Source: an uncultured Bacilli bacterium
Lineage (GTDB): Bacteria > Bacillota_I > Bacilli_A > RF39 > UBA660
Assembly: GCA_934098735.1 (NCBI GenBank)
Contig: CAKOOS010000005.1
Coordinates: 1-64,000, forward strand
Reading direction: 5' to 3'
DNA length: 64,000 bases
Notes under the pieces: generated by a model
What the model saw: only the letters and a program-made list of their open reading frames with translations
Told to the model about the DNA's origin: nothing
Databases searched by the model: none
Part shown: positions 35,469 to 45,079 of the stretch, in pieces
How the letters are laid out: each line of letters opens with the position of its first letter
Position numbering within the stretch: position 1 is the stretch's first letter
Made by a program: the position numbers and the translations under genes

Positions 35469-35484
35469 TGTTTCACGTGAAACA
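35469..35484. promoter_or_regulatory. parS site 1
   Basis: TGTTTCACGTGAAACA, a perfect 16-base parS palindrome (ParB/Spo0J target). Confidence 0.92.
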
Positions 35485-35659
35485 TATTAACAAGTTATCA
35501 ACTCTATCTACTTAAAAATAGCAACAAAATACTAACACGAAAAATGTTATATAAAACAAACACATTATTAATAATTTTAATTTAATTTTGTACATCTATA
35601 GATAACACAGCTATATAATAAAAATTAATTATATAAAAATATAAACAAGTTATCAACAA

Positions 35660-35675
35660 TGTTTCACGTGAAACA
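35660..35675. promoter_or_regulatory. parS site 2
   Basis: Second identical copy of TGTTTCACGTGAAACA, next to a DnaA-box-like TTATCAACA (35650-35658). Confidence 0.92.
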
Positions 35676-35928
35676 TTAACAACAATATTTTATTGTAGAC
35701 TAACAAATTAGCAACAATTACTAAATTGTTTAAATTAATTATTATTAATATAATTTAATTATAAATATCATTGCAATTGTTATCCTTTATTTAAAAATTA
35801 AAACCATTTAATTATTAATAAGCTTGTATTATATTTTACTTAGCTTAATTATTATTATTTATTAATATTAATTAATATATTATTATCTATCAAATAAATA
35901 AAATTATAATTATTATTATTATTAACTA

Positions 35929-35944
35929 TGTTTCACGTGAAACA
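35929..35944. promoter_or_regulatory. parS site 3
   Basis: Third identical copy of TGTTTCACGTGAAACA, about 125 bases beyond the gyrA stop. Confidence 0.92.
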
Positions 35945-35980
35945 TTTTAAATTGCACTTTTAAATAATTTTATGTAACTA

Positions 35981-36012
35981 AAAAAGGAAAACTATTAATT
36001 GTTTTCCTTTTT
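35981..36012 (-). terminator. Terminator of gyrA
   Basis: AAAAAGGAAAAC and GTTTTCCTTTTT form a perfect 12-bp stem with an 8-base loop; T run follows on the minus strand. It could work from either side. Confidence 0.85.
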
Positions 36013-36070
36013 CTATTAATTCCTTATTAAATCAATTATTTTTTTAATTCTTGTATATACAAAGTATATA

Positions 36071-38518
36071 CTAATTATTTTCTTCTTCAGATACCTCTGT
36101 TTCTTCTTTATCTACAAGGCTTATTGTTGATACCTTTTGATTTTCTTTTAAGTTAATTAGCCTTAAACCTTGCGTTACTCTACCTAGAACAGATATTTGA
36201 TCTAATGGCATACGCATCGTCATACCTGAATTTGTCATTATAACCAATTCTTTATTTTCTTCAACTATTTTAACACTAACTAAATTTCCATTTTTTTCAG
36301 TAATATTTAAGGCTTTAACACCTTTACTACCACGTTTAGTTTGACGATATTCGCTTACTTTTGTTTGTTTACCATATCCTTTTTCCGTAACAAGTAATAT
36401 CGTATTATCTTCTTTTACAATTTCTAAGCAAATACATTTACTATCATCTAAAGAAATACCCCTTACACCAGATGCAGTACGTCCCATGACTCTTATTTCG
36501 TCTTCATTAAATTTTACCATTCTACCACTATTACTACCAAGTAGAACCAAATCATTTCCAGTTGTTTTCTTAACTCCAATAAGTTTATCATTTTCTCTTA
36601 AAGATATACATATTTTTCCACTATTTCTAATATTTTCAAATTCACTAATTAAAGTCTTCTTAACTATACCGCCTTGAGTTGCAAATAAAAGATATTTACA
36701 TTCATCATTTTTATTAATTTTAATAACAGCATTTATTTTTTCATCTTTTTCAATTTGAAGTAAATTTACAATAGGAAGACCTTTAGATTGTCTAGAATAT
36801 TCTGGTATTTCATAGCCTTTTAATCTATAAACCTTACCCTTATCGGTAAAGAAAAGTATATAATCGTGTGTTGATAAGTTAAGAATATGTTCAACAAAGT
36901 CCTCGTCATTCGTTGTAATTCCTTTAATTCCAACACCACCACGATTTTGTGACTTAAATGTATCAGCAGTAGTTCTCTTTATATAACCCTTATTTGTTAA
37001 AACAACCAAAATATTTTCTTCTGGAATCAAAGATTCATCTTCAATATAATCTATTGCAGTCATATCAATTTTAGTACGTCTTTCATCACCATATTTATCT
37101 TTAATTTCAGTCATTTCTTCTTTTATTATGTTTAACACCTTATTATTATCTGCTAAAATAGCTCGTAAGCGTTCAATTTCAATTCTAAGGGCATTTAACT
37201 CTTCTTCAATCTTTTCGCGTTCTAGACCTGTTAAACGACGTAATTTCATTTCTAAAATATTATCAGTTTGAGCTTCAGTCAATCCAAAGCGTTCCATTAA
37301 TTTAGTTTTTGCTTCTCCATCAGCTTTAGATTCCTTAATTATTTTAATAACTTCATCTAAATTATCAAAAACTATCTTATACCCTTCTAATATATGAACT
37401 CTTTTTTCTGCCTTATCAAGTTCAAATTGTGTACGTCTTATTATAACTTCTTGTTGATAATCAACATATTTAGCAATAATATCTTTTAATCCCAAAGTTC
37501 TCGGAGTTTTCTTATCAAGCATTAAGAATATAATACCAAATGTCGTTTGAAAAGCAGTATGTTTATATAAATTATTAAGAACAACTTGAGGATTAGCATC
37601 CTTTTTTAACGTAATTGTTATTTTAATACCATCTTTTAAATCAGTATGATAATCAGTTATTCCTTCTAAAACTTTATTATGTACTAGATCTGCTATTTTT
37701 TGTTTTAAATCAAGAGTATTTACTCCATAAGGAACTTCTTCAATAATTATATAATGTCTGCCATTTTTTTCTTCTATAGTCGCTTTACTCCTAATAGTTA
37801 TAGAACCTCTACCAGTTTCATAAGCCTTTTTAATACCTGAATTACCTAATATGATACCCCCAGTAGGAAAATCTGGTCCCTTTATATACTGCATAAGTTC
37901 ATCAGTTGTTATATTTGGATTATCTATATATGCAATACAACCATCAATAACTTCTCCTAAATTATGCGGAGGAATGTTCGTAGCCATTCCAACAGCTATA
38001 CCCATAGTACCATTTACAAGTATATTCGGATATCTAGAAGGTAAAACTTCTGGTTCCTTAGTTGTTTCATCATAATTAGGAATAAAATCAACTGTATTTT
38101 TATTGATATCTCGTAGTAATTCCATTGATATTTTAGCTAATTTACTTTCGGTATAACGATAAGCGGCAGGTCTCGGATATTCAATATTACCAAAGTTACC
38201 ATGTCCATCAACTAGTAAATAACGATAATTAAAGTCTTGAGCCATTCTTACCATAGCTTCATAAATAGAAGAATCTCCATGTGGGTGATATTTCCCCATT
38301 ACGTCCCCAACTATCGTAGCACTTTTTCGATATTTTTTATCTGGTGTAAGACCATTTTCTAGCATATCATATATAATTCTTCTATGAACAGGCTTTAACC
38401 CATCTCTTAGATCTGGTAAAGCTCTTGCTTTTATAACACTCATTGAATATTCTATAAATGATTTTTCTATTTCATCAACTATATTATTTTCATTTAATCT
38501 ATCTATATTTTGATCCAT
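36071..38518 (-). CDS. gyrA: DNA gyrase subunit A
   Basis: 815 residues, normal. Catalytic Tyr122 in AAYRYTESKL, quinolone-determining GDSSIYEAMVRMAQ (Ser83 and Glu87 in E. coli numbering, wild type), the GyrA-box QNRGGVGIKG, and the C-terminal beta-pinwheel repeats. AGGAGG precedes the ATG. gyrB precedes it by 10 bases. Confidence 0.98.
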   Translation of the reverse strand: MDQNIDRLNENNIVDEIEKSFIEYSMSVIKARALPDLRDGLKPVHRRIIYDMLENGLTPDKKYRKSATIVGDVMGKYHPHGDSSIYEAMVRMAQDFNYRYLLVDGHGNFGNIEYPRPAAYRYTESKLAKISMELLRDINKNTVDFIPNYDETTKEPEVLPSRYPNILVNGTMGIAVGMATNIPPHNLGEVIDGCIAYIDNPNITTDELMQYIKGPDFPTGGIILGNSGIKKAYETGRGSITIRSKATIEEKNGRHYIIIEEVPYGVNTLDLKQKIADLVHNKVLEGITDYHTDLKDGIKITITLKKDANPQVVLNNLYKHTAFQTTFGIIFLMLDKKTPRTLGLKDIIAKYVDYQQEVIIRRTQFELDKAEKRVHILEGYKIVFDNLDEVIKIIKESKADGEAKTKLMERFGLTEAQTDNILEMKLRRLTGLEREKIEEELNALRIEIERLRAILADNNKVLNIIKEEMTEIKDKYGDERRTKIDMTAIDYIEDESLIPEENILVVLTNKGYIKRTTADTFKSQNRGGVGIKGITTNDEDFVEHILNLSTHDYILFFTDKGKVYRLKGYEIPEYSRQSKGLPIVNLLQIEKDEKINAVIKINKNDECKYLLFATQGGIVKKTLISEFENIRNSGKICISLRENDKLIGVKKTTGNDLVLLGSNSGRMVKFNEDEIRVMGRTASGVRGISLDDSKCICLEIVKEDNTILLVTEKGYGKQTKVSEYRQTKRGSKGVKALNITEKNGNLVSVKIVEENKELVIMTNSGMTMRMPLDQISVLGRVTQGLRLINLKENQKVSTISLVDKEETEVSEEENN

Positions 38519-38528
38519 AATCTACCTC

Positions 38529-40451
38529 CTAGAAATCAAGATTTTCTGCATATTGAGCATTTTCTTCAATAAATTTACGTCTAGGTTCAACTTCTTCCCC
38601 CATTAGTTTACTAAATGCTGCATCAGCACTAATTGCATCTTCTACTGTTATTTTTCTTAAAATACGATGATTTATATCCATTGTTGTTTCATTTAGTTCT
38701 TCAGCATCCATTTCTCCTAGCCCTTTCATTCGAGCTACTTCAAATTTAACATTCTTTTCTTTTAATTCATTTAAATATTTATCTCTTTCTTCTTCATTCA
38801 ATACGTATTTAATAGTTTGCCCATGTTTTATACAGAAAAGAGGTGGTTGAGCAGCGTAAACATAACCAGCTTCAACAATTGGCTTAAAAAATCTATAAAA
38901 TAATGTTAATAATAAAACTCTAATATGAGAACCATCAACATCGGCATCGCTCATGATAATAACTTTATGATAACGCATTTTATTTAAATCAAATTCTTGA
39001 CCTATACCAGTTCCAAAAGCTGTAATTATTGTTCTAATTTCTTCATTACTTAATGCTCTATCAAGTCTTGCTTTTTCAACATTTAAAACTTTACCACGTA
39101 AAGGAAGAATTGCTTGAGTCATACTATTTCTACCTTTAATAGCTGATCCACCTGCTGAATCCCCTTCGACTAAGAATATTTCACATACACTTGGATCTTT
39201 TTCTTTACAATCAACAAGTTTTCCACCAAAGTTTACTATATCTAAATCACTTTTTCTTCTCGTAGCTTCTCTAGCTTTTTTAGCAGCTATTCTACCACGT
39301 GAAGCACTTATACATTTTTCAACTATTATTTTAGCTTCATTAGGATTTTCTAATAAAAATCGTTCAAATCTACTCGAAAAAACATCACTTGCAATTTTTC
39401 TTACTTCACTATTTCCAAGTTTAGTCTTTGTTTGACCTTCAAATTGAGGATCTGGATGTTTACAAGAAATGATCATGGTTAATCCTTCACGGCAATCTTC
39501 ACCAATTAAAGGAGCATCATTTTCTTTCAATATTTTTGCAGATTTAGCATAACTATTTATAACCTTTGTAAGAGCTGCTTTAACACCATCTTCATGTGTT
39601 CCACCTTCATAAGTATTAATATTATTTGTAAATGAATAAATAGATGGAGTATACGTTTCATTATATTGACAAGCTACTTCAAGTTCAATACCATCTTGAG
39701 ATCCATCCATGTAAATGACATTTTCATGAATAGGTTTTTTACTTTTATTAAGCATTTCAACATATTCTATAATACCACCATTATAAAGGAAAGTATCATG
39801 TTTTTCAGGAGTTTCCCTTAAATCATAAAGATTTATTCTAATACCTTTATTTAAGAAGGCAATTTCTTGTAATCTTTTAAATAATGTATCATAATCATAT
39901 ACAGTTGTTTCTCTAAAAATTTCTTCATCAGCTTTAAATCTTACTGTACTTCCAGTTCTTTCTACATCACAAGTATCAATTATTTTCAAAGCTTCAACAG
40001 GTTTTCCACCATTTTCAAAACGTTGATAATATACATTTCCATCACGATAAATTTTTACTTCAAGCCATTTAGATAAGGCATTTACTACACTAGCACCAAC
40101 ACCATGTAGACCACCAGATACTTTATAACCTTCGCCACCAAATTTACCTCCAGCATGTAGTACAGTAAAAATAGTTTCAACTGTAGATAATCCAGTTTTT
40201 GAGTTTATTCCAGTCGGAATACCACGACCATCATCTCTAACTTCAATTACATTTCCTTTATCAATAATAACTTCAATATCATCACAAAATCCTGCTAAAG
40301 CTTCATCAACAGCATTATCAACTATTTCCCAAACTAAATGATGAAGTCCTTTTTCACCTGTTGATCCAATATACATCCCAGGTCTTTTACGAACAGCTTC
40401 AAGTCCTTCCAAAACTTGAATATCACTGTCAGTATAATGTGTTTCTTTCAT
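38529..40451 (-). CDS. gyrB: DNA gyrase subunit B
   Basis: 640 residues. GHKL ATPase (EIVDNAVDEALAGFCDDI, DDGRGIPTGI, LHAGGKFGGEGYKVSGGLHGVGASVVNALS) and Toprim (VEGDSAGGSAIKGRN, PLRGKVLNVEKA, IIMSDADVDGSHIR). GAGGAGG lies 7 bases upstream of the ATG, which overlaps the recF stop by 4 bases. Confidence 0.98.
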   Translation of the reverse strand: MKETHYTDSDIQVLEGLEAVRKRPGMYIGSTGEKGLHHLVWEIVDNAVDEALAGFCDDIEVIIDKGNVIEVRDDGRGIPTGINSKTGLSTVETIFTVLHAGGKFGGEGYKVSGGLHGVGASVVNALSKWLEVKIYRDGNVYYQRFENGGKPVEALKIIDTCDVERTGSTVRFKADEEIFRETTVYDYDTLFKRLQEIAFLNKGIRINLYDLRETPEKHDTFLYNGGIIEYVEMLNKSKKPIHENVIYMDGSQDGIELEVACQYNETYTPSIYSFTNNINTYEGGTHEDGVKAALTKVINSYAKSAKILKENDAPLIGEDCREGLTMIISCKHPDPQFEGQTKTKLGNSEVRKIASDVFSSRFERFLLENPNEAKIIVEKCISASRGRIAAKKAREATRRKSDLDIVNFGGKLVDCKEKDPSVCEIFLVEGDSAGGSAIKGRNSMTQAILPLRGKVLNVEKARLDRALSNEEIRTIITAFGTGIGQEFDLNKMRYHKVIIMSDADVDGSHIRVLLLTLFYRFFKPIVEAGYVYAAQPPLFCIKHGQTIKYVLNEEERDKYLNELKEKNVKFEVARMKGLGEMDAEELNETTMDINHRILRKITVEDAISADAAFSKLMGEEVEPRRKFIEENAQYAENLDF

Positions 40452-41545
40452 ACATTTTCCTCCTCAATTTTTCCATTATTTGCCTTAAAAATTTTACCTT
40501 TTCTAAGTATTTTTTTACTAACACTTTTTATATCAGTCGTAGTAATAAATGTTTGAACATTTTCATTAAGTAATTTAAGCATATTTGTAATTTTAACTTT
40601 ATCTAATTCACTAAACAAATCATCTAATATTAAAATTGGATAAAAACCTTTAATATCATAAACATAATTTAATAGAGCTAATTTAAATGAGATAATAGCA
40701 TTTTTTCTTTGGCCTTCACTACCCCATTCCTTTAAACTATTATTATCTAATGTAAAAATAATATCATCATGATGTATTCCATCTAACGTCTTACCAACAC
40801 TTAATTCCTTCTGATAATTATTTTGATATTTCTCAAATAAAGTTTCTTTATCTTTCCCCTTATAAGATGAATTATATTTTAACTTTAAAACTCCAGCTTC
40901 TGCTATACTAGCATAAATACTAGTAATATACTTATTAATATTTTCAATAAATTCTTCCCGATATTTAGCTATTTCTAATCCATACTCAATTAATTTTTTC
41001 GTTAATATATCTAAAAAAGAACTTGTATAATTTCCATTTACATACATTCCTCGAATATAAAAATTTCGTTGTTTTAAAATTCTATTGTAATTATTAAGTA
41101 TAACTAAATATTCTTTGTAAATTTGACTTATTTCTATATTAATTAGGCGTCTTCTTTCTGCCGGAGCCTCCTGCATAATTCTTGTATCACTAGGATTAAA
41201 TAAAACAACATTTACCCTTGAAACATAATCACTTATTTTATCTTTTTTTTCATTATCTATAGATACAGTTTTCCCCAGTTCACTTAATTCAATTTCATAA
41301 GTAGAAACAGCAACTTTTTTTTGAATCTCTCCCTTCACTCTAGCTTTAATTTTTCCTTTTTTAATTAAAGCTTTATCATTGTTTATTCTAAATGACTTAG
41401 TTAAGGAAAGCAAATAAATAGCTTCGATCAAATTAGTTTTTCCACTACCATTTAAACCGTATACAATATTCAGAAAAGGTGAAAATTCTAAATCTAAATT
41501 TTCATAGTTTCTAAAATTCATTAAACTTAATTGTTTAATTTTCAT
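40448..41545 (-). CDS. recF: DNA replication and repair protein RecF
   Basis: 365 residues. Walker A YGLNGSGKTNLIEAIYLLS, the signature GSEGQRKNAIISFKLALL, Walker B PILILDDLFSELD. It loads RecA at gaps. The SD GGGGGG is followed by the ATG; an extended -10 promoter (TGTTATAAT, with TATAAT at 41612-41617) lies about 70 bases upstream and would drive recF-gyrB-gyrA separately. Confidence 0.96.
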   Translation of the reverse strand: MKIKQLSLMNFRNYENLDLEFSPFLNIVYGLNGSGKTNLIEAIYLLSLTKSFRINNDKALIKKGKIKARVKGEIQKKVAVSTYEIELSELGKTVSIDNEKKDKISDYVSRVNVVLFNPSDTRIMQEAPAERRRLINIEISQIYKEYLVILNNYNRILKQRNFYIRGMYVNGNYTSSFLDILTKKLIEYGLEIAKYREEFIENINKYITSIYASIAEAGVLKLKYNSSYKGKDKETLFEKYQNNYQKELSVGKTLDGIHHDDIIFTLDNNSLKEWGSEGQRKNAIISFKLALLNYVYDIKGFYPILILDDLFSELDKVKITNMLKLLNENVQTFITTTDIKSVSKKILRKGKIFKANNGKIEEENV

Positions 41546-41661
41546 TTATTTACCCCCCTTAAGCCCTACATTTAAAATTTAAGGCATAATGGTATACCTA
41601 TACACATGTTAATTATAACACAAAAAATAACCATTTAAAATAAAAAACAACTTAAAATTAT

Positions 41662-42090
41662 TTATTTTCTTGATAAATAAACCCACCATAATCTACTACA
41701 TTTAAGCAGTTGATTATTTATAATAGTGTAACTAATATTAAGATCCAATTTTAAACCATTTTTAAAGTTAATAACTATTAAGTTATCCACTTTTTCTAAG
41801 TTATTTATCATGTTAAAATTTATCCAAATAACCTCCATTTTAATATAAAGCGGAAAAAATATTAAACAATTTTTTTCATTAATAATAATTGGTAACTTAT
41901 ATTTTCCCCCGAGCAAACTACTACTTCCCTGAACTCTCCCTTTAAAAGAACTTCCATAATAAACACAACTATTATTCAAAATACAACTTAAAACATTACC
42001 ATTAAATGAATATTCTTCACTAACTTCTTTTACTAAAGTACTATAACTACACGCCCTAATATAAAGAGTATCTTGCGTAATCGTATACAT
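41662..42090 (-). CDS. ComK-like competence regulator family protein
   Basis: 142 residues against about 190 for ComK. SCVYYGSSFKGRVQGSS...KYKLPIIINEKNCLIFFPLYIKMEVIWINFNMI...VINFKNGLKLDLNISYTIINNQ lines up with ComK (SC.FFGSSY.GR..GT....PIM......IFFFP......WI......V.F.NG....L.ISY....NQ). The C-terminal tail of ComK (MecA-degradation region) is shorter. It has AAGGAG upstream, its own TTGACA promoter (42118-42147), and sits between recF and dnaN where Bacillus has rlbA (yaaA). A role in DNA uptake is inferred from the family only. Confidence 0.75.
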   Translation of the reverse strand: MYTITQDTLYIRACSYSTLVKEVSEEYSFNGNVLSCILNNSCVYYGSSFKGRVQGSSSLLGGKYKLPIIINEKNCLIFFPLYIKMEVIWINFNMINNLEKVDNLIVINFKNGLKLDLNISYTIINNQLLKCSRLWWVYLSRK

Positions 42091-42117
42091 AGTTTCTCCT
42101 TTCTTTTGGCGGTTATC

Positions 42118-42147
42118 ATACTACGCTAAAAATAAAAAAATTGTCAA
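42118..42147 (-). promoter_or_regulatory. Sigma-A promoter for the ComK-like gene
   Basis: TTGACA (42142-42147), 18 bases, TAGTAT (42118-42123) on the minus strand. The -35 box partly overlaps the T run of the dnaN terminator. Confidence 0.65.
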
Positions 42148-42174
42148 AAAAAAGAACAAATATTAAATTTGTTC
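42146..42174 (-). terminator. Terminator of dnaN
   Basis: GAACAAA and TTTGTTC (42154-42160 with 42168-42174) form a 7-bp stem followed by a T run. Confidence 0.85.
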
Positions 42175-42179
42175 AATTT

Positions 42180-43298
42180 TTAATAAGTTTTAATTGGTAA
42201 TATTAATTCTGTAAGGGTTTCATCAGTTACAGGTTTAATTAAAATTGGTTTATCATCTGTATTTAATAGAAGTAAAATATTATCTTCTTTAATTACCTTT
42301 AAAGCATCCATCATATATTTAGAACTGAAAGAAATTTCAATTTTTTCTTTATTATTACAATCAATATGAAGTTTTTCTTCAGCATTACCAAGTTCATTAG
42401 ATGTTGATGTAATTATCATATCTTTATCTTGAATATGCATTTTTATTATATTTTTTTCTTTATTTTGAGCAAGTAAAGCTGCTCTATCAACAGCATCATA
42501 AAACTCTTTTAAATTTAAATTAATCATATATGCAAAATCATTTGGAATAAAATGAGATGTTTCTGGATATGATCCACTTAAAAGATTACTTTGAATATAA
42601 ATATTTTTATAAACAAATAATATTTTGTTAGTAAATACATATATTTCCACATCATCATCTTCGGCAATAATCTTTTCAAGTTCTGTAATACTTCTTCCAG
42701 GTATAACAATATTTACTTGTTTTTGACTAGGAACTTCTAATTTAATATTCTTTTTTGATAAACGATAAGAATCAGTTGCAATACATTCTAAAATATCTCC
42801 ATTTATTTTTAAGTTAATTCCTGTTAATAAAGGTCTAACTTCTTGTGTAGATAAAGCATAAGATGTTTGATTAATTATTTCTCTTAAAACTTCTGATTTA
42901 ATAGTAATTGATTCCTTACTTTTTTCAATATTAATATTTGGATAATCTTGAGGATTATAACAGTTCAAACGATATTGATTGTTAGGTGTGCTTATTTTTA
43001 TCTTTTGAGCTTCCTCTATTTCAAAATCTATTACATCTGCAGGCATTTTTCTTATCATATCTAGAAAATATTTACTTTGAATGATAATTCTTCCTTTACC
43101 TTCCATGTGTTTAATATTTTCTTCTGGAATCATAACCTTAATAGTAAGTTCACTATCACTTGCTAAAAGTTCTATACCCTTTTCTGTAATATCAAAAACT
43201 ATTCCATTTAAAACAGCTATAGTTGTTCTCTGACTTAAAGCTTTTGTAACATTATTTAAAGCTTCTAAAATAACATTTTTTTCAATTGTCCATTTCAT
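42180..43298 (-). CDS. dnaN: DNA polymerase III sliding clamp (beta)
   Basis: 372 residues, three clamp folds; TTIAVLNGIVFDITEKGIELLASDSELTIKV, GRIIIQSKYFLDMIRKMP, TGINLKINGDILECIATDSYRLSKK, and the C-terminal KPILIKPVTDETLTELILPIKTY (ligand-binding pocket). GAAGG precedes the ATG. Follows dnaA; ends at a terminator. Confidence 0.97.
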   Translation of the reverse strand: MKWTIEKNVILEALNNVTKALSQRTTIAVLNGIVFDITEKGIELLASDSELTIKVMIPEENIKHMEGKGRIIIQSKYFLDMIRKMPADVIDFEIEEAQKIKISTPNNQYRLNCYNPQDYPNINIEKSKESITIKSEVLREIINQTSYALSTQEVRPLLTGINLKINGDILECIATDSYRLSKKNIKLEVPSQKQVNIVIPGRSITELEKIIAEDDDVEIYVFTNKILFVYKNIYIQSNLLSGSYPETSHFIPNDFAYMINLNLKEFYDAVDRAALLAQNKEKNIIKMHIQDKDMIITSTSNELGNAEEKLHIDCNNKEKIEISFSSKYMMDALKVIKEDNILLLLNTDDKPILIKPVTDETLTELILPIKTY

Positions 43299-43414
43299 AT
43301 TTTTTTCCTTCTTTCTTTTATTTATTTTTTAATATTTATATTAATAGTGTTGATAATGTTGATAAGTTTTTTTTTCTAGATATATTCCTTACAAAATAAC
43401 TTTTCTTATCAACA
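43299..43414. other. dnaA-dnaN part of oriC, probable unwinding element
   Basis: Read along the dnaA strand: one TTATCAACA-type box at 43406-43414 (opposite orientation), then two tandem TTATCAACA boxes (43357-43365, 43348-43356), then CTATTAATATAAATATT and an A/T-only tract down to dnaN. This layout (tandem boxes, then TAN repeats, then AT-rich DNA) is that of the Bacillus basal unwinding system with DnaA-trios. The unwinding assignment is inference. Confidence 0.65.
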
Positions 43415-44758
43415 TTATTGTAACTTCATCTTTATTTCTTTCAACATGTTATTAAGATTATCATTTACTTCTAACTCTTCCTTTATTTTATCACATGCTG
43501 TAGATACTGTCGAGTGATCTCTTCCTCCGAATTCAAGGCCAATTTTAGCCAAGTTTTCATCTGTTTCAACCCGGCATAAATACATGGCTATATGCCTTGG
43601 TCTTACAACTGTATTAGTTCTTCTTTTACTTTTTAAATCATCAACGGATATTTTAAAGTACTCTGCTACGGCACTTTGAATTGATGCTATTGAATTGTTG
43701 ATAAATATATTGGTATTAACATAATCCTTTAAAGCCTCATTAGCAAAATCAAGGGTTATTTTATCCGGTACCATCATTGCTGTATATGCTAATAATCTAT
43801 TAATTGTCCCTTCTATATGTCTTACATCATTTACACATGAATTAGCTATATATTCAATAACATCTTCATTCAATTTATTTTCTATGCTTGTATTTTTAAT
43901 CTTTGCCTTAATTATTTCGCACCTAAGATTAAAGTCTGGAGGATATATATCAACGGGTAATCCCCACATAAATCTACTTCGTAATCTCTCTTCTATCTTT
44001 TTTAAATCATCAGGACTTTTATCACTACTTATGATTATTTGTTTATTTGCTTGATGTAAAGCATTAAATGTGTGAAAAAATTCTTGTTGAGTTCTCTCAG
44101 CTCCAACTAAAAACTGTATATCATCAATTATTAAAACATCAACATTTCGGTACTTATTTTTAAATTCATTTGCATAATTTAAATTATTATTACTAGTTGC
44201 AATTCCTGTAAATTCAGTCATAAATTCATTACTAGTTGTATAAAGAACCTTAAGTTTAGAATGATCTTTAATATAATTTCCAATTGCTTGCATTAAATGC
44301 GTTTTTCCAAGACCACTTCTTCCATATATAAATAATGGATTATGAATAGTACCAGGTGCTTCTGCAACAGCTCTTGCAGCTACAAAAGCTAACCTATTTG
44401 AATTACCTACAATATAAGAATCAAATGTAAATTTTGGATTTAAATTAGTATTCCACTCTACTTCTTTTTCCAATACTTCTTCTTCTACAACTGGCTGAAC
44501 AAAAGTTTCAACTTCATCCTCAGTAATATATTTAAATGTATAGTTTATTCCAGTCATTGAGAAAAACGATGCATCAATTATATCAGCATAAGTCTCAGTA
44601 AGCATCTGTTTATGAATTTCCATTGGAACTTTTATTGTTACTACATTGTTGACAATTGAAAGTAGTTCAAGTTTTGAAAACCAAATAGTATATGCATTTT
44701 GACTTACTTGTGTTTGAATATCATTTAAAAAACGCAAAAAAAGCTCATCTGTTTTCAT
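43415..44758 (-). CDS. dnaA: Replication initiator DnaA
   Basis: 447 residues. Domain I (DELFLRFLNDIQTQVSQNAYTIWFSKLEL), a linker (about 81-105), AAA+ with Walker A GRSGLGKTHLMQA (146-153), DDIQFLVGAERTQQEFFHTFNAL (Walker B), and domain IV VRPRHIAMYLCRVETDENLAKIGLEFGGRDHSTVSTACDKI. The start is preceded by GGGGTG. oriC lies on both sides of the gene. Confidence 0.98.
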   Translation of the reverse strand: MKTDELFLRFLNDIQTQVSQNAYTIWFSKLELLSIVNNVVTIKVPMEIHKQMLTETYADIIDASFFSMTGINYTFKYITEDEVETFVQPVVEEEVLEKEVEWNTNLNPKFTFDSYIVGNSNRLAFVAARAVAEAPGTIHNPLFIYGRSGLGKTHLMQAIGNYIKDHSKLKVLYTTSNEFMTEFTGIATSNNNLNYANEFKNKYRNVDVLIIDDIQFLVGAERTQQEFFHTFNALHQANKQIIISSDKSPDDLKKIEERLRSRFMWGLPVDIYPPDFNLRCEIIKAKIKNTSIENKLNEDVIEYIANSCVNDVRHIEGTINRLLAYTAMMVPDKITLDFANEALKDYVNTNIFINNSIASIQSAVAEYFKISVDDLKSKRRTNTVVRPRHIAMYLCRVETDENLAKIGLEFGGRDHSTVSTACDKIKEELEVNDNLNNMLKEIKMKLQ

Positions 44759-45079
44759 ACCTCACCCCACTAACAAATTTCATAACTAAATTTTATACCA
44801 TTTTCTGTTAAAAAAAAAGAGTAAATTTTAAAAAACTTATTATTCACAAAATTATCAACGACAAAAGTCCCTAAAATTCGACATTTATTATAGTTATCAA
44901 CACTATCAACAAATTTAAACTAACAATAAGACTTATTCACAAATTATAAACAATAAGGATTTAATAAAATGTTGTTAATTTTGTGGATTATTTTGTAAAG
45001 TTATCAACAAATTATCCACAATCTCCAAAAAACGATAGTTATCAACCATAATAGATGATATAATAATAAAGGTGTAAAA
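44759..45079. other. oriC, upstream cluster of DnaA boxes
   Basis: Gene-free segment with at least seven DnaA-box-like 9-mers: TTATTCACA (44840-44848), TTATCAACG (44852-44860), TTATCAACA (44894-44902), CTATCAACA (44903-44911), TTATTCACA (44933-44941), TAATCCACA on the minus strand (44982-44990), TTATCAACA (45001-45009), TTATCCACA perfect (45012-45020) and TTATCAACC (45039-45047). dnaA points left and the phosphoesterase right, the usual strand switch of an origin. Confidence 0.93.

Larger units (their letters stand above)
35308..35980. other. Gene-free AT-rich segment with parS and Noc sites
   Basis: About 670 bases between gyrA and SRP RNA without a credible frame. It contains two Noc-type palindromes, three parS palindromes, two DnaA-box-like TTATCAAC(A/T) motifs (35495-35503, 35650-35658) and stretches that are purely A/T (for example 35845-35886). 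Bacillus has an rRNA operon after gyrA; none is here. Confidence 0.75.

Noticed and set aside
35845..35928. Second unwinding element or separate origin near parS
   Set aside because: There are only two DnaA-box-like sites there and no ordered array, unlike the oriC at 43.3-45.05 kb.
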